Source of the DNA: Verrucomicrobiales bacterium | GTDB lineage: Bacteria > Verrucomicrobiota > Verrucomicrobiia > Verrucomicrobiales > V1-33 | Assembly (NCBI GenBank): GCA_028293305.1 | Contig: JAQGPD010000251.1 | Location: 1 to 6,076 of the forward strand | Direction: 5' to 3' | Length of the DNA: 6,076 nt | Part shown: positions 1 to 4,917 of the stretch, piece after piece | How the letters are laid out: every line of letters begins with the position of its first letter | Position numbering within the stretch: the stretch's first letter is position 1 | Made by a program: the position numbers and the translations under genes | The notes under the pieces: generated by a model | The model's database searches: none | What the model was told of the DNA's origin: nothing | What the model saw: the letters and a program-made list of their open reading frames with translations, nothing else

Positions 1-1494
1 CTGGAACAGTCCGCGGTAGCGGGCCTCGCTGGTGCGCACGGCCTGCTCGTCGAGCCGGGCGTCGGTGACATCGAAAATCGTCAGGAGCAATCGGTCTCCT
101 GACAAAGCCGCCGGGCGGAACTCGATGTCCTTCACCAGGTTTTCAGCATTGCGGAGGGAGCAGGTGATCGGAGTCCGGCGGCGCCAGACATTTTCCCACC
201 ATTCGTCCATGGCCCGTTTTTGGAAAACGTCATCGCCCGCGCAGGCCCGTTCCAGCCAGGTTTGGATAGGGGCCTGGGGGGAGGCGGCGAACCCCAGCAC
301 GGCGCGGTGTTGGGGATTGGCATAGAGCACGTGAGCCTGATCATCCAGCAGGATCATGCCGAAGGGAGCGGCTTCCGCCATTTCACGGAAGGAGTCGTCA
401 GGAGGCGCAACGGGGATATGCGGCGCGGCCGGGATGGGTGCTGTTGCCGTGGGGGCGGGTTCAGCTTCTGATTTGGCAGCGGCGGCAGCGGCAGCGGATT
501 CAGCGGCTGCGGCTGCGGTTGCGGCTGCCGTTTCGGCAGCGGCGGCGGATTCATCGGATTTGGAAAGCGGGGTGGGGTCGACCGGGGCGGGGAGGATTTC
601 GTTATCAATCACGAAATCCGATTCCGTGTTGGGGGACGGGATGGCGGCCGGGGGCTCGATCGAGGCACATGTCAGGACCAATCCGCCGACGCTGCCCGTG
701 GTTTCGTGCCAGGGCTGGATTTCCCAATGCACAAGGCTTTCGGAGCCGTCGGCGCGGAACATGAGATCGTCGACGCATTGCTTTTGATCGCCGGCGAGAC
801 AGCGGTCATACAATCCGCGCCAATCCGGATGCAGGTCCGGGAAGACGTCATAATGGCAGCGGCCGGCGAGGGGAGCGCCGGGGATTTGGAACTCGCGCAC
901 CCACCTGGAATTGACCGCCAGGTATTTCATATGCCTATCCAAAATGGCGACCGCTGCAGGAAATTGTTCCAAAAGGACGGGGGCCGAGGCGCTGTCCCAC
1001 GAGGTGGCGGCGGGGGCGATGCCGGGTCGGGAGCGATGATAGGATGGAGGCGAAGGAGGCGCGGGGCGGGAAGCAGGAACGGGCGTCGCGGGAAGGGGAT
1101 TGGTGCGGCCCAGGCCCAGCTCCTCCAAGCGGCTGACCAGCGAGGCGGTGTCCACCGGACCTGTCAGGAAGTCGTTGACGCCATAGTGCGCCGGCGTTTC
1201 CCCGGGAGCGAGATGGTGGTCCACACCCATGGCGATGATCCAGGGCTGACTCACTCCGGCTTCGGCGCGCACCCAGGCGACAAATTGTTTCATGGCGTCG
1301 TTGTTCCCGTTCAGGGGAGCGACCACCAGCCGTTGGTTGGCGAATAGTTCCCGGCCTTTCACGACGTCCTCGCAATCCATGACCTCGAGTCCATGATCCC
1401 TGAGCACTGCCGACAATTGCCGGCGGAGTTCGAAATCGGGTTCCACCACCAAAGCTCGCAATTGGGATGAGGCGGGAATTGCGGACTTAGGCAT
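1..1494 (-). CDS. Multi-PAS sensor protein with degenerate N-terminal receiver domain (partial, C-terminus off the left edge)
   Basis: The frame is open from ATG at 1494 (MPKSAIPASSQLRALVVEPD) to base 1 without a stop, giving 498 residues of a longer protein. Residues ~13-135 have the receiver-domain pattern: 'ALVVEPD' for beta1, 'RLVVAPL' for beta3 and 'GVNDFLTGPVD' for beta5. Residues ~172-277 are a PAS domain of the class with 'FRADGSESLVHWEIQPW'. Residues ~279-365 are a low-complexity Ala/Pro/Glu linker. Residues ~369-475 are a second PAS domain ('FGMILLDDQAHVLYANPQHR' to 'LLLTIFDVTD'), and 'SEARYRGLFQ' at 489-498 is the usual opening of a third. The output domain (histidine kinase, GGDEF or other) lies outside the window, so the enzymatic role is unknown. 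No signal peptide or membrane segment is visible, so it is probably a cytoplasmic sensor. The receiver lacks the phospho-acceptor Asp (see findings). No clear Shine-Dalgarno precedes the ATG; the start rests on the receiver fold beginning about 12 residues later. Confidence 0.88.
   Translation of the reverse strand, partial: MPKSAIPASSQLRALVVEPDFELRRQLSAVLRDHGLEVMDCEDVVKGRELFANQRLVVAPLNGNNDAMKQFVAWVRAEAGVSQPWIIAMGVDHHLAPGETPAHYGVNDFLTGPVDTASLVSRLEELGLGRTNPLPATPVPASRPAPPSPPSYHRSRPGIAPAATSWDSASAPVLLEQFPAAVAILDRHMKYLAVNSRWVREFQIPGAPLAGRCHYDVFPDLHPDWRGLYDRCLAGDQKQCVDDLMFRADGSESLVHWEIQPWHETTGSVGGLVLTCASIEPPAAIPSPNTESDFVIDNEILPAPVDPTPLSKSDESAAAAETAAATAAAAAESAAAAAAAKSEAEPAPTATAPIPAAPHIPVAPPDDSFREMAEAAPFGMILLDDQAHVLYANPQHRAVLGFAASPQAPIQTWLERACAGDDVFQKRAMDEWWENVWRRRTPITCSLRNAENLVKDIEFRPAALSGDRLLLTIFDVTDARLDEQAVRTSEARYRGLFQ
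460..546 (-). repeat. GCN-rich low-complexity tract encoding the Ala-rich linker between PAS domains
   Basis: Residues 317-345 of the sensor gene contain about 20 alanines in 29 positions, broken by Glu, Ser, Thr and Lys. The DNA is a run of GCN codons in mixed synonymous forms rather than a pure triplet repeat. It probably encodes a flexible or single-helix spacer between the first and second PAS domains. The same tract read on other strands and frames produces Pro-, Arg- and Gly-rich open frames, which are artefacts. Confidence 0.7.
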
Positions 1495-1543
1495 ATGGAA
1501 TTTCTAGTTTGATTCGAAATTTAGACAGCGTCAACTGCGGCGG

Positions 1544-1561
1544 GATTCTTTTGTGAGAATC
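1544..1561. promoter_or_regulatory. Perfect 6-bp inverted repeat GATTCT-N6-AGAATC
   Basis: GATTCT (1544-1549) and AGAATC (1556-1561) are exact reverse complements around TTTGTG. The dyad sits 50-67 bases upstream of the sensor start and could be an operator half-site pair or a small leader hairpin. No family assignment is possible, and chance occurrence in AT-rich DNA cannot be excluded. Confidence 0.3.
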
Positions 1562-1579
1562 ATCCGTCGCAGATACGAG

Positions 1580-1615
1580 ATTGGTATCTATTTCGAGAAG
1601 ATAATCAATACCGAT
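1580..1615. promoter_or_regulatory. Nested imperfect dyad in the AT-rich spacer
   Basis: ATTGGTAT (1580-1587) pairs with ATACCGAT (1608-1615) with one mismatch. Inside it, TATCT (1585-1589) pairs with AGATA (1599-1603). The nesting could mark a regulator binding site upstream of the sensor gene. The arms are short and no known regulator consensus is matched. Confidence 0.22.
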
Positions 1616-1710
1616 TAAACAAAATATGAGTTCACTTGGAAGCAAAATTCCGGCCCAGCCCCTCAATCCGTTCCGCGTAGGAATGCGACCGGAGTGCGAG
1701 GAGAAGCCGA

Positions 1711-2601
1711 TTATTTCGCGTTGATGCTTAGTTCCCAGCGGTAAGCGGGGCGGATGTCGATGCGTTTCAGGGAATAGGCGGCGGCGGCCGTTTGGGTTTC
1801 CATCCCGGTGGCGCCGATGGCCTCAATGAACTCGCGGGTGACGGGACAGCCCGTCTGGCTGAGGTAAGCCCGGCTGAGTTCGCGGAATTTTTCCATGGTT
1901 TCCGGCTCGCCCTGACGGTTAAAGACGTTGGCGACGATGAGGAGGTTTTCGACTTCGTCGGGGCGCTTGGATTCCAGTAGGCAGGTGACGGAATTGCCGA
2001 CGGGACCATTGTTGGAGGCGACGGGGCTGGACGTGGTCAGTCTGGCAAAGGCATTCCAGCCGAGGTTGTCCGTTTTCTTCCACTGCGAGCTGTCCGCGTA
2101 GGAATCGCGCAGGCCAAGGCGGAGCGCGGGGTCGAGCGCGTTGATGGGCGTGCGGAAAAGAGTGGGAACCGACGAATTTTTCGGGCCGGCCACGGGTCGC
2201 TGCGGCGGCGTATCTGAGGCTGCGGCAATTGGACCCGACGGCGGAGGAGCGGCGGAACCGACGGCGGCTGGCGGAGCTTTGGATTTGGCGGCGCCGCTGC
2301 CGGCCAGGTTTTGGACAACTTTGGCTTTGGGCGGTTTGCTGTTGGCGCTGCCGTGCGCTTTTTCGCCGGAACGGGAGGTGGAATCGGAAACATCCTCATC
2401 ATCGGAGGTGGCGGATGCGGAGTCGGCGGCGGTCCCGGAAGCGGAATCCTGATTTGTCAGGCGGGGCAGAAAATAAACCGCCGAACCCGCGAGGGCGGTG
2501 CCAAGCACCAAGCCTTTCCAAAAGTTGGATTGGGGGGCGCTGGCGGTTTTGGGCCGGGCTTTGGGTTTTCCTTTTTTCTTCATGGGTGGCATCCCGAACA
2601 T
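1711..2601 (-). CDS. Membrane-anchored protein of unknown function with long disordered linker
   Basis: I do not recognise the family. Three in-frame ATGs lie close together at 2601 (MFGMPP), 2592 and 2583 (MKKKGK). I chose 2601 because only it has a purine-rich stretch upstream (CTGGGAATCC), but MKKKGK at 2583 is a plausible alternative; the TTG at 2679 lies inside a repeat and is unlikely. From 2601 the protein has 296 residues. A Lys/Arg-rich N-terminus is followed by one hydrophobic segment at ~27-46 (FWKGLVLGTALAGSAVYFL), which predicts an inner-membrane anchor with a cytoplasmic tail. Residues ~49-146 are Ser/Ala/Asp- then Pro/Ala-rich and look unstructured. The C-terminal ~150 residues are folded-looking, contain two Cys (207, 252) and end in RWELSINAK; this part is probably periplasmic. 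A good promoter lies at 2706-2734. The layout resembles an envelope accessory protein, but I assign no function. Confidence 0.8.
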   Translation of the reverse strand: MFGMPPMKKKGKPKARPKTASAPQSNFWKGLVLGTALAGSAVYFLPRLTNQDSASGTAADSASATSDDEDVSDSTSRSGEKAHGSANSKPPKAKVVQNLAGSGAAKSKAPPAAVGSAAPPPSGPIAAASDTPPQRPVAGPKNSSVPTLFRTPINALDPALRLGLRDSYADSSQWKKTDNLGWNAFARLTTSSPVASNNGPVGNSVTCLLESKRPDEVENLLIVANVFNRQGEPETMEKFRELSRAYLSQTGCPVTREFIEAIGATGMETQTAAAAYSLKRIDIRPAYRWELSINAK

Positions 2602-2613
2602 GCGCCGGATTCC

Positions 2614-2631
2614 CAGCCCCGGCAAGGGCTG
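2614..2631 (-). promoter_or_regulatory. Hairpin in the leader just upstream of the membrane-protein start
   Basis: CAGCCC (minus 2631-2626) pairs with GGGCTG (minus 2619-2614) around a 6-base loop. On the transcript from the 2706-2734 promoter this stem would end about 12 bases before the ATG at 2601. It therefore overlaps the place where a ribosome binding site should be and could limit translation. A second small dyad, CACA-N4-TGTG, lies at 2635-2646. Functional significance is inferred only. Confidence 0.3.
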
Positions 2632-2658
2632 CGGCACACGTTTGTGACCGCCGCCCCC

Positions 2659-2703
2659 AAAAGGAGCGCGGGTTTGCAACCCGCCCCGGCCTGCTGGTTT
2701 TTT
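2659..2703 (+). repeat. REP-like repeat, copy A
   Basis: On the plus strand the copy reads AAAAGGAGCGCGGGTTTGCA, then ACCCGCCCCGG, CCTGCTGG and TTTTTT. Its core GCGGGTT-TGC-AACCCGC (2668-2684) is a perfect 7-bp stem. The copy is the inverted counterpart of copy B at 2851-2897: over the shared 31-base core (2663-2697 against 2861-2891) they agree at 30 positions apart from one 4-base gap. It lies just downstream of the predicted start of the transcript of the membrane-protein gene, so it would be the first structure in that leader. The GC-rich palindrome, intergenic position and inverted pairing are typical of REP-type elements; it may also act as a terminator. Confidence 0.7.
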
Positions 2704-2705
2704 CA

Positions 2706-2734
2706 GTTATAAGGCTCCCTGAACAGCCGTTCAA
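2706..2734 (-). promoter_or_regulatory. Predicted sigma70-type promoter of the membrane-protein gene
   Basis: On the minus strand TTGAAC (2734-2729) is followed by exactly 17 bases and then TATAAC (2711-2706). This is 4/6 and 5/6 to the -35 and -10 consensus at the optimal spacing. Transcription would start near 2698-2700, giving a leader of roughly 100 bases that begins with repeat copy A. It is the only convincing promoter I found in the window. Caveat: sigma70 consensus use in this organism is assumed. Confidence 0.55.
2720..2733. promoter_or_regulatory. Operator-like dyad TGAAC-N4-GTTCA overlapping the -35 box
   Basis: A perfect 5-bp inverted repeat with a 4-base centre overlaps the -35 hexamer of the predicted promoter and part of its spacer, the usual place for a repressor. 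The GAAC-N4-GTTC core equals that of LexA boxes of Firmicutes and Actinobacteria. Other phyla use different LexA motifs, so SOS control is only one possibility. Confidence 0.38.
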
Positions 2735-2850
2735 TAACGGGGAACCAACGGGTTTTCCGTTTCCTGCCGGTGTTAGGATAACGGGGGAGGGGATGGGCTC
2801 CGGGACGGGGGCCGCGATGGCATGGGCATCCGCAGGAGAGCCATACAAAT

Positions 2851-2897
2851 GAAAAACCGTCCAGCCGGGGCGGGTTTCAAACCCGCGCTCCTTTTTT
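2851..2897 (-). repeat. REP-like repeat, copy B
   Basis: On the minus strand the copy reads AAAAAAGGAGCGCGGGTTTG, then AAACCCGCCCCGG, CTGGACGG and TTTTT. The core (2887-2871) forms a stem of GCGGGTT against AACCCGC. It faces copy A at 2659-2703: both have their T-tract ends pointing inward across about 150 bases. It lies inside the terminator of glnB, and part of it is duplicated in tandem at 2898-2917. Confidence 0.7.
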
Positions 2898-2932
2898 CAA
2901 ACCCGCGCTCTTTTTTTATTTGGCAGGACGGT
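2852..2932 (-). terminator. Rho-independent terminator of the CNB-glnB transcript, with a repeat in its loop
   Basis: Twelve bases after the glnB stop, the minus strand reads ACCGTCCTGCC (2932-2922). This pairs with GGCTGGACGGT (2866-2856): 10 base pairs with one central T-T mismatch, followed immediately by TTTTT (to 2852). Between the arms lie 55 bases holding the repeat core hairpin and a tandem duplication. A typical terminator loop is 3-8 bases, so the repeat appears to have been inserted into, or to have grown within, the loop. The inner GC hairpin could help keep the structure compact. Confidence 0.62.
2878..2917. repeat. Tandem duplication of a 20-bp unit
   Basis: Two adjacent 20-base units (2878-2897 and 2898-2917, each starting CAAACCCGCGCTC and ending in a T-run on the plus strand) differ at one position. 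The first is one half of repeat copy B and the second lacks the matching inverted arm. This looks like a slippage-type partial duplication of the repeat. Confidence 0.75.
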
Positions 2933-2944
2933 GATTTTATTTAA

Positions 2945-3304
2945 TTAGGCGATGGAGTCGCCGGTGGCGACGGCGCTGTCTCCGCGTTCACCGGTGCGGA
3001 TGCGGATGGCTTCCTCGACGGCGAAGACGAAGATTTTCCCGTCACCGATTTTTCCGGTGTTGGCGGTTTTGACGATGGTGTGGACGACTTGGTCGGATTG
3101 GGAATCCTCGACCACGATTTCCAATTTCACCTTGGGGAGAAAATCGACGGTGTATTCGCTGCCGCGGTAGATTTCGGTGTGGCCTTTCTGGCGGCCGAAA
3201 CCTTTGACTTCGGTGAGGGTCATGCCTTGGATTCCGATTTCGGAGAGGGCGGCTTTGACTTCTTCGAGTTTGAAGGGCTTGATGATGGCTTCGATTTTCT
3301 TCAT
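2945..3304 (-). CDS. glnB: PII nitrogen regulatory protein GlnB
   Basis: This 119-residue protein matches the PII family almost from end to end. It begins MKKIEAIIKPFKLEEVKAAL and has the 'TEVKGFGRQKGHTE' strand, the T-loop 'YRGSEYTVDFLPK', the B-loop 'TGKIGDGKIFV' and C-terminal 'IRIRTGE'. Residues known in PII proteins are present: Q39 (2-oxoglutarate/Mg-ATP site), Tyr51 (uridylylation site), K58, K90, R101 and R103. It should be a cytoplasmic trimer that reads ATP/ADP and 2-oxoglutarate and binds targets through the T-loop. Ser49 is also present, as in cyanobacterial PII, where that residue is phosphorylated. A short tail (SAVATGDSIA) extends slightly past the usual 112-residue end. No amtB or glnA adjoins it; instead a cNMP-binding protein gene lies 24 bases upstream and a strong terminator follows. 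No good Shine-Dalgarno is visible. PII is certain; glnB versus glnK paralogy cannot be settled without amtB linkage. Confidence 0.96.
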   Translation of the reverse strand: MKKIEAIIKPFKLEEVKAALSEIGIQGMTLTEVKGFGRQKGHTEIYRGSEYTVDFLPKVKLEIVVEDSQSDQVVHTIVKTANTGKIGDGKIFVFAVEEAIRIRTGERGDSAVATGDSIA

Positions 3305-3328
3305 GGGAGTTTGCTTAAAGGAGTGACC

Positions 3329-3829
3329 TTATTTTTTGTGCTTAATTTCCTCAAGTTCTTTCTCGAGGGTGGTGATGAGGACGGAGGCTTTTTTGAGGCG
3401 TTCGGCGAGGACGCGGGAGATGAAGCCGTAAAGGGCGGCGTAGTAGCTGGCGTTGTCCTCCTCGGGTTTGATTTCGCGGAGGAACTGCTGGTCGATGACG
3501 AGGCAAAGCGTGTTGCTGCGGGCGACGACGGAGGCGGTGCGTTTTTCGTTGGTTACGGCCGCGAGTTCGCCGAAGATCTCGCCGGCGGTATCGAGGGTGG
3601 CCAGCGCTTCGCCATTTTTCACGACTTCCAGGGAGCCGGTGAGGAGGACAAAAATACGGGAGTCCTCCTGGCCGTCCTTGATGACTTCATCGCCGGGGTC
3701 GGCCTGGATGAAATAGCTTGAATAAAGGATGTCATTGAGATGGCGGCCTTGGAAGGACTCGAAGAACGCGATGCGGTCCAAGGGCTCCGGAAGGGTTCCT
3801 TCCTCGTGAATGTAGGCGAATTCTTTCAT
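3329..3829 (-). CDS. Stand-alone cyclic nucleotide-binding (Crp-like) domain protein with C-terminal helix, no HTH
   Basis: From ATG at 3829 (MKEFAYIHEEG) the protein has 166 residues. Residues ~20-117 are a cNMP-binding beta-barrel: 'FFESFQGRHLNDIL', 'FIQADPGDEVIKDGQ', 'IFVLLTGSLEVVKNGE', and the phosphate-binding cassette 'GEIFGELAAV...KRTASV' with Glu88 and Arg97, the positions that contact the cyclic nucleotide in Crp-type domains. Residues ~128-166 are helical and Lys/Glu-rich (SRVLAERLKKASVLITTLEK) and could form a coiled coil. There is no winged-helix DNA-binding domain as in Crp/Fnr regulators (about 210-230 aa), so it is probably a protein-protein signalling module. A TTG start at 3937 would add a 36-residue Pro/Ala-rich extension; I prefer 3829 because the family similarity begins there. 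It lies 24 bases upstream of glnB on the same strand, so a shared transcript is likely. cAMP binding is inferred, not shown. Confidence 0.86.
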   Translation of the reverse strand: MKEFAYIHEEGTLPEPLDRIAFFESFQGRHLNDILYSSYFIQADPGDEVIKDGQEDSRIFVLLTGSLEVVKNGEALATLDTAGEIFGELAAVTNEKRTASVVARSNTLCLVIDQQFLREIKPEEDNASYYAALYGFISRVLAERLKKASVLITTLEKELEEIKHKK

Positions 3830-3950
3830 GCTGCGCTGCGGGTCTAGCACAGCGACGCGGGGAATGCCATCCCGATTGTGGCAAATTGGCGCAAATCGAG
3901 GCGAAATAACCGGAATGGGTGCCGGGGCCGGTGCCAAATGACGTTAAGCC

Positions 3951-4868
3951 TCAGGCGGCGAGGGGTTCGTGGTCCCCGCACGCGGCGCGGCAAAGGCCCG
4001 CGAAGGTCTCCTCGGCCAGGCTGAGGCGGCGGTCTTTATGATAGAGCACGCCCCAGTGCCGCTGGAGGTCGAGGCCCGGGACGGGCAGGGCGGCGACGGA
4101 GCCGCGGGCGAGTTCCGCGGAGGCGATCCAGCGCGGGGCAATGCCGACGCCGAGTCCGAGCTTCACCAACTCGACAAGCGCCTCCGAGCTGCTGAGCTCG
4201 ACAAAGGACTGCAGCCGGACGCCCTGGCGCAGGACATGGGTTTCCACCTCGCGGAAGGCGGCGGCGCGGCGGTCCTGCAGGATGAAGTGCTCGGCGGCGA
4301 GGCGTTCGCGGTCGGGCGGGCGGCCGTCATTCCAGGGATGCATGGCGCTGACAAGAAAAACCAGATTGTCCGAAAACATGCGGCGGCTGGCGAGTCCGGA
4401 GGCATCGGCGGGCTCGATGCCGAGGACGAGGTCGGCGGCGTGATCGTCCAGGAGGCGGCCGGGTTCCAGGCCGTCGCCGGGTTGCACCATGACCGAGTAG
4501 TGAGGAAAACATTCCCGGAATTCGCGCAGCACCGGGGGCAGGAGGTGGCGGGCGGCGTCCGCGGGGCAGGCGAGGCGGAGGGTGCCGCGGAATCCGGTAT
4601 CTATATTGGTGAGGTCCGCGCGGGCCTTGGCCATTTGGAGAAGCACCGCGTCCGCGCAAAGCAGGAGCCGTTTTCCCGCCGGAGTCAGGCCGAGGCTGCG
4701 GCCGGCGCGGTAGAGGAGCTTGCTCCCCATGTCCTGCTCCAGCTTGCGCAGGGCGTGGCTGACGGCGCTTTGTGTCAGGCTGAGATGGCGTGCGGTCTCG
4801 GTGAAACTGCCGGTGCGCGACAGGGTGGAAAACATTCTGAGCTGCCACGAATCGATCACATCATCCAT
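3951..4868 (-). CDS. LysR-type transcriptional regulator
   Basis: A 305-residue protein of standard LysR length. Residues ~8-66 are the winged helix-turn-helix, with 'MFSTLSRTGSFTETARHLSL', 'TQSAVSHALRKLEQDMGSKL' and 'LTPAGK'. A linker helix follows, then a periplasmic-binding-protein-like effector domain from ~93 ('GTLRLACPAD', 'LPPVLREFRECFPHYSVMV', 'LVKLGLGVGIAPRWIA'). The start at 4868 (MDDVIDSWQLRMF) puts the HTH at the usual place and has a weak AGG just upstream; an ATG at 4904 would add 12 residues and run through the likely LysR box. The gene is divergent from the solute-binding protein gene starting at 4990, the classic arrangement for a LysR activator and its target; the effector is not predictable from sequence. 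It is followed by the CNB gene 121 bases downstream on the same strand. A long antisense open frame (3969-4952, plus) is a shadow. Confidence 0.95.
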   Translation of the reverse strand: MDDVIDSWQLRMFSTLSRTGSFTETARHLSLTQSAVSHALRKLEQDMGSKLLYRAGRSLGLTPAGKRLLLCADAVLLQMAKARADLTNIDTGFRGTLRLACPADAARHLLPPVLREFRECFPHYSVMVQPGDGLEPGRLLDDHAADLVLGIEPADASGLASRRMFSDNLVFLVSAMHPWNDGRPPDRERLAAEHFILQDRRAAAFREVETHVLRQGVRLQSFVELSSSEALVELVKLGLGVGIAPRWIASAELARGSVAALPVPGLDLQRHWGVLYHKDRRLSLAEETFAGLCRAACGDHEPLAA

Positions 4869-4902
4869 AAGCCTGTCAGGAAAGCAGATGGCACGCCATG
4901 GC

Positions 4903-4917
4903 ATGAGAAGATTTCAT
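4903..4917. promoter_or_regulatory. LysR-box candidate (T-N11-A dyad) in the divergent spacer
   Basis: ATGA-N7-TCAT spans 4903-4917, with T at 4904 and A at 4916 giving the T-N11-A form of LysR-type binding sites. It lies 35 bases upstream of the LysR start and about 73 bases upstream of the chosen start of the divergent gene, where autorepression plus activation of the neighbour is usual. An 8-bp palindrome GCCATGGC (4895-4902) abuts it. Support comes from position and symmetry only. Confidence 0.45.

Larger units (their letters stand above)
1495..1710. other. AT-rich intergenic spacer upstream of the PAS sensor gene
   Basis: These 216 bases separate two minus-strand genes. The part from about 1501 to 1640 is clearly more AT-rich than the flanking genes, as expected of a promoter region for the sensor gene. 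It holds two dyads (1544-1561 and 1580-1615), listed separately. I could not fit a convincing -35/-10 pair at 16-18 base spacing: a TTGACG exists on the minus strand near 1531-1536, but nothing like TATAAT follows. No clear terminator follows the stop of the gene ending at 1711. Confidence 0.5.
2602..2944. other. Repeat- and signal-rich intergenic region between glnB and the membrane-protein gene
   Basis: This stretch of about 340 bases has no credible gene. Read on the minus strand from glnB it holds, in order: a terminator with a repeat in its loop (2852-2932), a plain GC-rich spacer (about 2735-2850), a sigma70-like promoter with an operator-like dyad (2706-2734), a second repeat copy (2659-2703) and a leader with small hairpins down to the start codon near 2601. 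Long open frames crossing it on both strands (for example 2399-2848 minus and 2229-2852 plus) are Pro/Arg/Gly-rich and overlap real genes or repeats. Confidence 0.65.

Noticed and set aside
706..1347. 213-codon plus-strand open frame opposite the PAS sensor
   Set aside because: Antisense shadow; the opposing frame has PAS and receiver signatures throughout.
2399..2848. 149-codon minus-strand open frame overlapping the intergenic region and the membrane-protein gene
   Set aside because: Crosses the promoter, operator and repeat A, is Pro/Arg-rich and overlaps a better-supported gene in another frame.
2793..2852. 19-codon plus-strand small open frame preceded by GGGGGAGGGG
   Set aside because: The purine run abuts the ATG too closely for a ribosome site, there is no promoter, and the composition follows the GC-rich background.
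2851..2917. CRISPR-like array
   Set aside because: Only two adjacent 20-base units without spacers; explained as duplication of a REP-like half-element.
3915..3940. Possible sigma54 promoter (TGGCAC...CCGGCA, minus strand) upstream of the CNB-glnB pair
   Set aside because: Attractive for a PII operon, but the GG-to-GC spacing is one base too long and the -12 element lacks TTGC; sigma54 tolerates spacing changes very poorly.
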